Origin: Streptomyces sp. AcH 505 | GTDB taxonomy: Bacteria; Actinomycetota; Actinomycetes; Streptomycetales; Streptomycetaceae | Direction: 5' to 3' | Assembly: GCF_000818175.1 (NCBI RefSeq) | Contig: NZ_JTIY01000001.1 | Span: forward strand, 6,382,121-6,446,120 | DNA: 64,000 nucleotides | Shown here: piece after piece, positions 1 to 6,911 of the stretch | How positions within the stretch are numbered: the stretch's first letter is position 1 | Layout: the number at the start of each line of letters is the position of its first letter | Translations under genes and position numbers: made by a program | The notes under the pieces: model-generated | Database searches by the model: none | Told to the model about the DNA's origin: nothing | What the model saw: only the letters and a program-made list of their open reading frames with translations

Positions 1-360
1 CCGCCGCTCGGCGCTCAGCCCGGGGCCCGGCGGCTGCGCCGCCCAGACGCCCCAGCGCTCGCCGGGCCCTGGGCGGGGCCCGTCCAGCTCGTGGAGGATC
101 GCCACGGCGTCGAGGTGCCCTTCGCCCAGCCGGGCCAGCGAGAGGTCGGCGCGGCCGAGGTCGGACAGCGCACGGAAACGCTCCCCGGTCCTGCCACTGC
201 CGGGCAGTGGCGCCACGAGCGCACCGCTCTCGACCAGGGCGGTGAACCGCGCGGCGACGTCCTGGCGCAGCGTGGCCGGATCGAGCAGCCGTGTGGGGTC
301 GGTGGTGTCCGTGGCGGGCCCGGCCGACCGGCCGGTGGCGGCAGCCGCTTCAGCGGTCAC
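1..360 (-). CDS. Acyl-CoA dehydrogenase-like protein, N-terminal part (runs off the window)
   Basis: A GTG-started frame reads leftward from 360 to the window edge without a stop (120 codons). The start has a clear AGGAGG seven bases upstream. After a Ala/Thr-rich leader the protein reads LLDPATLRQDVAARFTAL, then GRTGERFRALSDLGRADLSL and ARLGEGHLDAVAILHEL. This resembles the N-terminal helical domain of actinobacterial acyl-CoA dehydrogenase-like proteins. The catalytic and FAD regions lie outside the window, so the reaction cannot be assigned. It is divergent from the glutamate synthase-like gene and shares its upstream region. The family call is from pattern memory and is moderate. Confidence 0.55.
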   Translation of the reverse strand, partial: MTAEAAAATGRSAGPATDTTDPTRLLDPATLRQDVAARFTALVESGALVAPLPGSGRTGERFRALSDLGRADLSLARLGEGHLDAVAILHELDGPRPGPGERWGVWAAQPPGPGLSAERR

Positions 361-456
361 TCGTTCCTCCTGTGGGGAAGGCGTTCGGTCCCGGGCGGTC
401 ATCGCACCGGGGGAGTGCCGAATGCCCCTGTCCACTCGGCACAAACGCCATGGAAT

Positions 457-491
457 GTCACATCAGTCACAGCTGTGACGTATCTGTCACA
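457..491. promoter_or_regulatory. Array of GTCAC/GTGAC half-sites in a divergent promoter region
   Basis: Four copies of the pentamer GTCAC or its complement occur within 35 bases, at 458-462, 466-470, 475-479 and 486-490. The central pair forms the perfect 14-base palindrome GTCACAGCTGTGAC (466-479). The right pair forms GTGAC-N6-GTCAC (475-490). The cluster lies between two divergent genes, where a dimeric regulator would control both. The regulator is unknown. The pattern is vaguely CRP-like (TGTGA/TCACA) but the spacing does not match the classical site. Confidence 0.5.
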
Positions 492-598
492 CCGTGCCCC
501 GTGCCGCCGGCACCCGCAAACGTTCGTCGGGGGGATCCATGGGCATTTCTCGACCATGTCCCTGGATTGCGTCCGCGGGACGGGGACAGGTGGCTGGG

Positions 599-2194
599 GT
601 GTCGAAAATATCTGCGCTTGTTCTGCTGGGGGTGACGCTCGCCGCGGCAGTGGTGGCCGCCCTGCTGCTCTCTCCCTGGTGGTGGCTGGCCGGCGCCCCG
701 CCGGCGGCCGCCCTGCTGCTGGCCGTGCACGATCTGCTCCAGCGCCGGCACTCGATCCTGCGCAACTATCCGGTGCTGGGCCATCTGCGGTTCGCGCTGG
801 AGGGGCTCCGGCCCGAGTTGCAGCAGTACTTCATCGAGCGCAACTTCGACGGCCGCCCCTTCGACCGCGACACCCGCAGCATCGTCTACGAGCGGGCCAA
901 GGGAACCGACGCCGAGGAGCCTTTCGGCACGGAGCGCCAGCTCAACGACGTGGGCAGCGAATACCTCATCCACTCGATGGCCCCGCGCCCGGTGCGCACC
1001 GACCCGCCCAGGGTGCGGATCGGCGGCCCGGACTGCACCAAGCCGTACGACATGGCTTTGCTGAACGTGTCGGCCATGAGCTTCGGTTCGCTGTCGCCCA
1101 ACGCGCTGCTGGCCCTCAACACCGGTGCGGCGCTGGGGGGTTTCGCCCATGACACCGGTGAAGGCGGTCTTTCGGAGTACCACGAGAGGCCGGGCGGTGA
1201 TCTGGTCTGGGAGATCGGTACCGGTTACTTCGGCTGCCGTACCGAGGACGGCGGTTTCGACGAGAAGCAGTTCGCCGAGAAGGCCGGCCACGAGAACGTC
1301 AAGTGCGTCTCGCTCAAGCTCAGTCAGGGTGCCAAGCCGGGCATCGGCGGTGTCCTGCCGGGCAAGAAGGTCAACGCGGAGATCGCGAAGGTGCGCGGCG
1401 TGCCGCAGGGTGAGACGGTCACCTCGCCGCCGTACCACCGGGTCTTCTCCACCCCGCGCGAACTGGTCCTCTTTCTCGCCCGGATGCGTGAACTGGCTGA
1501 CGGCAAACCGGTCGGCTTCAAACTCTGCGTCGGCTCGCGCCACGAATTCCTGGCCATCTGCAAGGCCATGCTGGCCGAGCAGGTCACACCGGACTTCATC
1601 ATCGTGGACGGCGCGGAGGGCGGTACGGGCGCGGCGCCGCTCGAATTCGCCGACAACGTCGGACTGCCGCTGACCGAGGGGCTGATGACCGTACACAACG
1701 CCCTGGTCGGCACGGGGCTGCGGGACCGGGTCCGGATCGGGGCGAGCGGCAAGGTGGCCACCGGAAGTGACGTGGTCAAACGGCTGCTGCAAGGGGCGGA
1801 CTACACCAACGCGGCGCGGGCGATGATGTTCGCGGTCGGCTGCATCCAGGCCCAGCGCTGCCACACCAACACCTGCCCCGTCGGCGTCGCGACCCAGGAC
1901 CCGCGCCGGGGGCGCGCGGTCGACGTCGCCGACAAGTCGCAGCGTGTGCGCCGCTTCCAGGAGGCGACCGTCAAGAGCGCGCTGCAGATCATGGCCTCGA
2001 TGGGCGTCGCCGAACCGGCCGAACTGGGGCCCCACATGCTGCTGCACCGCGTGGACGCCCACACCACCCGCAGTTACGCGGACCTCTACGACTGGCTGAC
2101 ACCGCGTCAACTCCTCACGGACACACCGGCGTCCTGGCGACAGGACTGGGAAGCGGCCGACCCGGACACCTTCCACGCCGTCCAGGGCGCGTAG
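599..2194 (+). CDS. FMN-binding glutamate synthase family protein (GltB central/FMN domain only)
   Basis: The product of about 531 residues has one or two membrane-spanning helices at the N terminus (ALVLLGVTLAAAVVAALLLS, then WWWLAGAPPAAALLLAV). A glutamate-synthase FMN/TIM-barrel domain follows, with NVSAMSFGSLS, GGLSEYH, KPGIGGVLPG and VDGAEGGTGAAPLEF. Near the end, CIQAQRCHTNTC gives the C-x5-C-x4-C spacing of the 3Fe-4S cluster of GltS. The glutaminase domain of true GltB is absent, so this is the short membrane-associated relative of unknown substrate, not an ammonia-assimilating enzyme on its own. The start is uncertain: GTG at 599 puts the membrane helix at the N terminus, while an ATG at 539 has a G-rich stretch upstream but adds non-conserved sequence. 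Confidence 0.85.
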   Translation: MSKISALVLLGVTLAAAVVAALLLSPWWWLAGAPPAAALLLAVHDLLQRRHSILRNYPVLGHLRFALEGLRPELQQYFIERNFDGRPFDRDTRSIVYERAKGTDAEEPFGTERQLNDVGSEYLIHSMAPRPVRTDPPRVRIGGPDCTKPYDMALLNVSAMSFGSLSPNALLALNTGAALGGFAHDTGEGGLSEYHERPGGDLVWEIGTGYFGCRTEDGGFDEKQFAEKAGHENVKCVSLKLSQGAKPGIGGVLPGKKVNAEIAKVRGVPQGETVTSPPYHRVFSTPRELVLFLARMRELADGKPVGFKLCVGSRHEFLAICKAMLAEQVTPDFIIVDGAEGGTGAAPLEFADNVGLPLTEGLMTVHNALVGTGLRDRVRIGASGKVATGSDVVKRLLQGADYTNAARAMMFAVGCIQAQRCHTNTCPVGVATQDPRRGRAVDVADKSQRVRRFQEATVKSALQIMASMGVAEPAELGPHMLLHRVDAHTTRSYADLYDWLTPRQLLTDTPASWRQDWEAADPDTFHAVQGA

Positions 2195-2207
2195 CGCGCC
2201 GGTCGCC

Positions 2208-2789
2208 TCAGCGGCGCAGATGCTCGATGAGTACGTCCATGGCGGCCTCCAGATGCGCGGTGCTCCCGGTCGTCCGGAGCATCTGCACACCGCCCTGGAT
2301 CCCGGCGATGAACGCGGCCGCCATCCGGTCGGCGTCCAGGGCGGGACGTACGTCACCCTGCGCCTGCATCGCGGTGATGCCCCGCAGGACGTCTCCCTGC
2401 CACTGGTTGAGCAGCGTCGTGACCACCTCTGCGGCGCCGGGGGTGGCGCCGACCTGGTTCATCAGGCTGCCGAGCGGGCAACTCGCGCCTTGCGCTCGGT
2501 AGCGTGCCACGACCGCGTCCCGCCAGTTCTCCCAGGCCGCCCAGGAGGTGAGCGCGCCGAGGTGCGGTTGCTGGTCGGCGATGACCTTGTCCGCCTCGGC
2601 CCGTGCGACCGCCAGCAGCAGCTCCTCCTTGCCGCCGGGAAAGTAGTGGAACAGCTGGCCCTTGCTGGTGCCGGTGGCTGCGAGGGCGTCGTCGAGCGTC
2701 ATGTCCCCGGGAGCGTCACTGCGCAGATGGGCGGCGGCCCCGTCGATGATGCGCTGCCGGGTGGCCCGGCCCTTCGTCGTCAGTCCCAC
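2208..2789 (-). CDS. TetR family transcriptional regulator (LmrA/YxaF-like C-terminal domain)
   Basis: A 193-residue protein. Residues 7-55 form the TetR helix-turn-helix (TRQRIIDGAAAHL ... LDDALAATGTSKGQLFHYFPGGKEEL). The ligand domain contains CPLGSLMNQVG, typical of the YxaF/LmrA-type C-terminal domain. It is divergent from a quinone-oxidoreductase-like gene and probably represses it. The GTG start lies seven bases after TACGTT on the minus strand with no well-spaced ribosome site, so the transcript may be leaderless. A palindrome in the shared promoter region is the likely operator. Confidence 0.9.
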   Translation of the reverse strand: MGLTTKGRATRQRIIDGAAAHLRSDAPGDMTLDDALAATGTSKGQLFHYFPGGKEELLLAVARAEADKVIADQQPHLGALTSWAAWENWRDAVVARYRAQGASCPLGSLMNQVGATPGAAEVVTTLLNQWQGDVLRGITAMQAQGDVRPALDADRMAAAFIAGIQGGVQMLRTTGSTAHLEAAMDVLIEHLRR

Positions 2790-2812
2790 GTCCTCGAACG
2801 TACCACACGTTC

Positions 2813-2846
2813 TGGACTTGCAGGTCCAAAAATCTGTGCCTACCTT
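2813..2846 (+). promoter_or_regulatory. Promoter of the oxidoreductase gene with overlapping TetR-type operator
   Basis: TGGACTTGCAGGTCCA (2813-2828) is a 16-base palindrome with one mismatched pair. It overlaps a probable -35 element TTGCAG (2818-2823), followed 17 bases later by a -10 element TACCTT (2841-2846). A repressor bound here would block transcription of the downstream oxidoreductase. The site lies about 10 bases beyond the -10-like TACGTT of the divergent regulator, consistent with autoregulation. The pairing with the neighbouring TetR protein is inferred from position. Confidence 0.6.
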
Positions 2847-2887
2847 CGGCGGCGTAAGGAAAAGCCTGACAAGTGGAGGTGTGGCAC

Positions 2888-3901
2888 ATGCGTGCGATCG
2901 TTGGTGGACAGCTCGACGGAGTCGTTCAGCTGGAGCTCAAGGAGCGGCCCGACCCGGAGCCGGGCCCCGGGGAGGTGCTGGTCGACGTCGCCCACGCGGG
3001 CGTCAACTTCATGGACACCGCGGCCGGCACCCTGGGCGCCACGCGCGGCGTCCCCTTCGTCCCCGGTGTCGAGGGAGCCGGCCGGGTCGCCGCCCTCGGC
3101 GAGGGGGTCACGGAGTTCGCCGTCGGTGACCGGGTGGCCTGGATCTCCGTGTGGGGGAGCTACGCCGAGCGCCTGGCCGTACCGGTGGCGAACGCCGTCC
3201 CGCTGCCGGACGACATCCCCACCGACGTCGCCGCCGCGACGATGATGCAGGGCCTCACGGCGCACCATTTCGTCAACGAGGTCGCCCCGCTGAACGCGGG
3301 GGACACGGCGCTCGTGCACGCCGCGGCCGGGGGCGTCGGGCGGACGGTCAGCCAGTTGCTCACACTGCGCGGTGTCCGGGTGATCGGCCTGGTCTCCCGC
3401 GAGGAGAAGGTGCCGGTCGCGAAGGCCGCGGGCGCCGACGAGGTGCTGATCTCGTCGGGCGGCGACTTCATCGACCGGGTCAGAGAGCTGACCGGGGGAG
3501 AAGGCGTCCACGCCGTGTTCGACGGCGGCGGCGCGAGCACCTTCCAGCCGTCCCTCGACGTACTGCGCCGGGTCGGCACGCACGTCTGGTACGGCCCGCT
3601 GATCGGTGAGGTCCCCACGGTGAACCTGTTCGACCTGCCGAAGAGCATCCGGCTCAGCTACGCCGTGTACTCGGACCACATCCCGACCCGGGAGCTGCTG
3701 CTGAAGCACACCTCGGACCTGTTCGACAAGATCAGGGACGGAAAGCTGCACATCGACATCACCCGCCGCTACCCGCTCGGCGAGGCGCGGCAGGCGCACG
3801 CCGACATCACGTCGCGGGCCACCACCGGCAAACTGCTGCTCGACACGGGGCTGTCCGACACCGAGCTGTCCGACACCGAGCCGTCCGGCACGGGGCGGTG
3901 A
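2888..3901 (+). CDS. NADPH:quinone oxidoreductase-like medium-chain dehydrogenase
   Basis: The 337-residue protein begins MRAIVGG, with GGAGGTG eight bases ahead of the ATG at 2888. It has the GroES-like N-terminal domain (GEVLVDVAHAGVNFMDTAAG, PFVPGVEGAGRVAALGEGV) and the Rossmann motif AAAGGVGRTVSQL, as in quinone reductases and crotonyl-CoA reductase relatives. No zinc-ligand set is present, so it is a zinc-independent MDR enzyme. The partner substrate is unknown; divergence from a TetR gene suggests induction by a small toxic or redox-active molecule. The C terminus ends in a short repetitive tail encoded by a 15-bp tandem repeat. Confidence 0.85.
   Translation: MRAIVGGQLDGVVQLELKERPDPEPGPGEVLVDVAHAGVNFMDTAAGTLGATRGVPFVPGVEGAGRVAALGEGVTEFAVGDRVAWISVWGSYAERLAVPVANAVPLPDDIPTDVAAATMMQGLTAHHFVNEVAPLNAGDTALVHAAAGGVGRTVSQLLTLRGVRVIGLVSREEKVPVAKAAGADEVLISSGGDFIDRVRELTGGEGVHAVFDGGGASTFQPSLDVLRRVGTHVWYGPLIGEVPTVNLFDLPKSIRLSYAVYSDHIPTRELLLKHTSDLFDKIRDGKLHIDITRRYPLGEARQAHADITSRATTGKLLLDTGLSDTELSDTEPSGTGR
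3851..3895 (+). repeat. 15-bp tandem repeat at the 3' end of the oxidoreductase gene
   Basis: CTGTCCGACACCGAG occurs twice exactly (3851-3865, 3866-3880) and a third time degenerately (CCGTCCGGCACGGGG, 3881-3895). It encodes the tail LSDTE-LSDTE-PSGTG beyond the conserved family C terminus. The unit is a multiple of three, so copy changes preserve the frame. Confidence 0.75.
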
Positions 3902-3917
3902 CGTCACTCCCGACCGG

Positions 3918-5528
3918 TCAGTAGTACTGCTTGAGACCCCTGACCTCCCGCGGCCACGCCAGCTCCACCCCGTCGGCGGCCAGCAGCCGCTGGAACTCGG
4001 CCAACCGGTCCGCACGCGCGCGTATCTGACGCGGTATCAGTCCGGTGTCGAGGCAGTGCGCCGCCAGCGTGCCGGCCACCTCGCCGATGTTCCACTCGAT
4101 GGGGTGCAGCCGGTAACAGCCGTTGGTGAGGTGGGTGGTGCCGATGTTCTTCGCGGCCGGCAGCAGGTTGTCGACCCGGACCGGCAGCAGGGCGCCCAGC
4201 GGGATCTGGAAGGGCCAGGTCTCGATGTCGACGAACGTGCGCGGGCCGCGTTTCCCGCCGGTGCTGGGGTGCAGGTCGATCCGGTACGAGCCGATGCCGA
4301 CGGTGTCGGCGAAGACCTCGGCGCCCACGAGCGGTTCGCGGGCGCGGGCGCCGACATGGTTCTCGGTGACGGTGAACTCGGCCTGGATACGGCGTGATTC
4401 GCGTACGTACGGGGCCTTCGCCAGGCCGTCGGAGGTGCCGAGGACGTCCGGGCGCAGCCGCAGCCCCGGATAGCCGGCGCCGCCGTCGGCCGTGGGGGCC
4501 TCGGTCTGCATCCAGTACAGGAAGGAGCGGCTGAGCTGGCGCGCCGACTCCAGGTGCCGTTCGCGCTCCTCGGGCTGTACGCCGACCACCGGGCCCAACC
4601 AGTAGTCGATATGGGCCCAGTTGACGAGCGTGACATCACCCAGCCCCGCTGACTCGGCGAAGTTGGCGCGGGCCAGGATGCGCCGGAAGTCCCACAGCCC
4701 GAAGCCGTCCGGCCGGCCGCTGGAGTCCTCGAACAGCGCCCTGCGGTGCTCGGTGAGGTCCCAGGGGTTGATCTCGGCCCAGTTGAGCTGAGGCCCCGGC
4801 CAGAAGTCGGCCTGATGGTCGCGCCAGAAGGCGTAGTCGCGCGGGCGGTCGATGACATGCTCCTCGCCGGGCCGGTGCTCCAGGGCGAAGCACCAGCTCA
4901 CCGCCTGCTGGTCCAGGGGCTCGGCCTCGCCGTCCAGCGCGTGCGGCTCGCCGGTCTCCGCCGCCGACTCGGCGCCGGTGACATGCTCGACCGCGCCGAG
5001 TTCCAGCAGATCGCCCAGTTCGGTGGCGTCCACGGTGTACGCGGCTGCGATCTCGACGACCTCGCCCGCGGCGTCCCGTAGCGACACCGATGTGATCCGG
5101 TCGCCGTCCCGGCCCACCGCGACCGGCTCGTGCCGGGTCAGCAGCCGGATGCGGCGCGCGGCCCGGTAGGGGGCGAGCATCTCCTCCAGCACGGCGACGG
5201 CCACCCGCGGCTCGTGGCAGATCCGGCTGACCCGCCCGTTGCCCGGATTGAACCGGGGGTCGGCAGCGGCGGCGGCGGTCAGCGGGTAGTTGCGGCGGTA
5301 GTAGGCGCGGATGCCGTCGCGCAGCGCGCGGTACCCGCGCGTGCAGCCGAACTCCTCGATCCACGGGTGTTCGTCGGGCGGCACGCCCTGGGTGGTGAGC
5401 TGGCCGCCGATCCAGTCGGTGGCCTCCGTCAGGACGACTCCGTACCCCCGGCGGGCCGCGGCGAGCGCGGCGGCGACACCGCCGAGTCCGCCGCCGACCA
5501 CCAGGACGTCGCATCGGTCTTCGCGCAT
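3918..5528 (-). CDS. FAD-dependent oxidoreductase (FAD_oxidored family)
   Basis: A 536-residue flavoprotein. The N terminus has the dinucleotide motif DVLVVGGGLGGVAAALAAARRGYGVVLTE-type Rossmann fold, then DWIGGQLTTQG. A second conserved block near the C terminus reads LLPAAKNIGTTHLTNGCYRLHPIEWNIGEVAG, the FAD-closing segment of this family. No signal peptide is visible, so it is cytoplasmic. The ATG at 5528 is preferred because GAGGAG lies just before it; an in-frame ATG at 5540 falls inside a 17-bp repeat. The gene is directly downstream of a LacI regulator and probably co-transcribed, suggesting a role in oxidising a sugar or related metabolite of the adjacent glycan locus. The substrate cannot be read from the sequence. 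Confidence 0.8.
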   Translation of the reverse strand: MREDRCDVLVVGGGLGGVAAALAAARRGYGVVLTEATDWIGGQLTTQGVPPDEHPWIEEFGCTRGYRALRDGIRAYYRRNYPLTAAAAADPRFNPGNGRVSRICHEPRVAVAVLEEMLAPYRAARRIRLLTRHEPVAVGRDGDRITSVSLRDAAGEVVEIAAAYTVDATELGDLLELGAVEHVTGAESAAETGEPHALDGEAEPLDQQAVSWCFALEHRPGEEHVIDRPRDYAFWRDHQADFWPGPQLNWAEINPWDLTEHRRALFEDSSGRPDGFGLWDFRRILARANFAESAGLGDVTLVNWAHIDYWLGPVVGVQPEERERHLESARQLSRSFLYWMQTEAPTADGGAGYPGLRLRPDVLGTSDGLAKAPYVRESRRIQAEFTVTENHVGARAREPLVGAEVFADTVGIGSYRIDLHPSTGGKRGPRTFVDIETWPFQIPLGALLPVRVDNLLPAAKNIGTTHLTNGCYRLHPIEWNIGEVAGTLAAHCLDTGLIPRQIRARADRLAEFQRLLAADGVELAWPREVRGLKQYY

Positions 5529-5537
5529 GGCGCTCCT

Positions 5538-5588
5538 CATCAGGATCGACGGGTCATCAGGATGGGCAGGTCATCAGGATCGGCGGGC
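5538..5588 (-). repeat. Three 17-bp tandem repeats spanning the LacI stop and FAD-oxidoreductase start
   Basis: Units at 5538-5554, 5555-5571 and 5572-5588 share CATCAGGAT on the plus strand, which is ATCCTGATG on the minus strand. Each unit therefore carries an overlapping TGATG stop/start signal. The LacI gene ends with the TGA of the promoter-proximal unit, and the last unit's ATG is the alternative start of the oxidoreductase. Confidence 0.8.
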
Positions 5589-6653
5589 GGGCGGCGGCTG
5601 GAGGGTCTCACCTGTCCGGACACCGCAGGCGGCGACGGCCCGGCGGGGCGTCTGGTCCTCCGGCCTGGCGAGCAGGTCGGCCAGCAGCCGCACCGCCTGC
5701 CCGCCCATCTCCTCGCGCGGTGTGAGCAGTGAGGTGATCGTCGGATCGTCCGGACGGCTCCTCGCGAAATCGCCGAGCGCCACCACCGACAGGTCCTCCG
5801 GCACCCGCAGCCCCAGCAGACCGGCCCCGGCGCGCACACTCGCCGCGTGGTCCGAGTCGTCGGTCACCACGCAGGTCACGCCCTGGTCGACGAGCGTCGC
5901 CAGCAGGTCGGTGCCGACCCCTTCGGGGTCCACCAGGTGGACGGCGCCCGACTCGACGCGGGTATCGGTGCGGCACGCCTCGAAGTACCCGGCCTCGCGC
6001 TCCAGTACGGCCTCGGAGGCGACCGCGCTGCGCAGCAGGGCCAGCCGGCGGTGGCCGAGCCCGGCGCACCGCTCGACCATGGCGCGGGTGGCACTGGTGT
6101 AGTCGGCCGTCACGTACGACATCTCGCCCGAACTCAGCTCGCGGCGGCCGATGTAGACGAACGGGAAGCCGGAGTCGACGAGCGCCGCCAGCTCCTCGCG
6201 GTCCTCGTCCTGGCCCAGCAGGACGGCGCCGTCGGTGACTTGGAGCGTGTTGACACCGTCCTTGTAGATCGACCGGCGCCGCTTGCCGTCGTCCTGGCCG
6301 CGCCCGCGCGATCCGGTGAACAGCAGGAGATGGCAGTCGAGTTCCTCGGCGGCTTCCTCGATGCCGATCAGCGAGTCGTGGAAGAAGCTCAGCCGGTCCG
6401 TGGGGAACACCGCTTCGTACGTGAACACACCGACGATGTTGTTGCGGCCGCCGGCCAGACTGCGGGCCGCCAGGTTCGGGGTGTAGCCGAGCGTGCGGAC
6501 CGCCTCCCACACGCGCTGCGCGGTCTGTTCGCTGGCCCGCACCGCACCGTCGTGCCGGCCGTTGACCACGGCGGAGACCACCGAGGGCGACACCGCGGCG
6601 AGGCGGGCGACATCGGCCTGGGTCGGTCTGCGCGACGATCGGGGATTTCCCAT
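5574..6653 (-). CDS. LacI family transcriptional regulator of the first glycan locus
   Basis: A 359-residue protein. Residues 10-60 form the LacI helix-turn-helix and hinge (TQADVARLAAVSPSVVSAVVNGR ... LGYTPNLAARSLAGG). A periplasmic-binding-protein-like sensor domain follows (residues 70-350). Recognition-helix residues SPSVVSAVVNG are those of the GalR/LacI group. It is divergent from the binding protein-permease-hydrolase operon and upstream of the FAD oxidoreductase, and is the obvious candidate for the paired palindromes in the intergenic region. GGGAGAGAG upstream of the ATG provides a ribosome site. The effector is probably an imported oligosaccharide or monosaccharide (inference). Confidence 0.92.
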   Translation of the reverse strand: MGNPRSSRRPTQADVARLAAVSPSVVSAVVNGRHDGAVRASEQTAQRVWEAVRTLGYTPNLAARSLAGGRNNIVGVFTYEAVFPTDRLSFFHDSLIGIEEAAEELDCHLLLFTGSRGRGQDDGKRRRSIYKDGVNTLQVTDGAVLLGQDEDREELAALVDSGFPFVYIGRRELSSGEMSYVTADYTSATRAMVERCAGLGHRRLALLRSAVASEAVLEREAGYFEACRTDTRVESGAVHLVDPEGVGTDLLATLVDQGVTCVVTDDSDHAASVRAGAGLLGLRVPEDLSVVALGDFARSRPDDPTITSLLTPREEMGGQAVRLLADLLARPEDQTPRRAVAACGVRTGETLQPPPARRS

Positions 6654-6712
6654 GGACGACGACTCTCTCCCTGGTCGGCTGAGACTGCTCGGGCCGTGGA
6701 CACTCTCTCACA

Positions 6713-6730
6713 TGATATTGCGCAATATCA
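6713..6730. promoter_or_regulatory. LacI-type operator 1 (perfect 18-bp palindrome)
   Basis: TGATATTGCGCAATATCA is a perfect even palindrome with a central CG, the hallmark of LacI/GalR operators. It lies about 60 bases upstream of the LacI gene start, towards the divergent transporter promoter. It matches the pattern TGATNNNGCGCNNNATCA shared with a second site at 6849-6866. Confidence 0.8.
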
Positions 6731-6806
6731 GAGGTCGGCGGATTCCGTTACGGCCGGTCAAGCGTGCTGCTGGTTCAGTGAAGTGTTACGTCATCGTACA
6801 CATCTG

Positions 6807-6836
6807 TTGACACCCATGTGGCCGGGCTCATACTTT
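6807..6836 (+). promoter_or_regulatory. Sigma-70-like promoter of the first glycan operon
   Basis: A consensus TTGACA (6807-6812) is followed after 18 bases by TACTTT (6831-6836). Transcription would begin near 6843, just ahead of or inside operator 2. The promoter drives the binding protein, permeases and probably the hydrolases. Confidence 0.65.
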
Positions 6837-6848
6837 GAGGCCCGCCGT

Positions 6849-6866
6849 TGATGTAGCGCATCATCA
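6849..6866. promoter_or_regulatory. LacI-type operator 2 (imperfect palindrome over the transcription start)
   Basis: TGATGTAGCGCATCATCA matches operator 1 at TGAT, the central GCGC and ATCA, and is 14/18 self-complementary. It lies immediately downstream of the predicted -10 element. The two operator centres are 136 bp apart, near 13 helical turns, which would permit DNA looping over the promoter. Confidence 0.65.
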
Positions 6867-6911
6867 CCCGCGCTGCCGACGTTCGAACCCCTTCGGGAAG
6901 AGGTGACAGCA

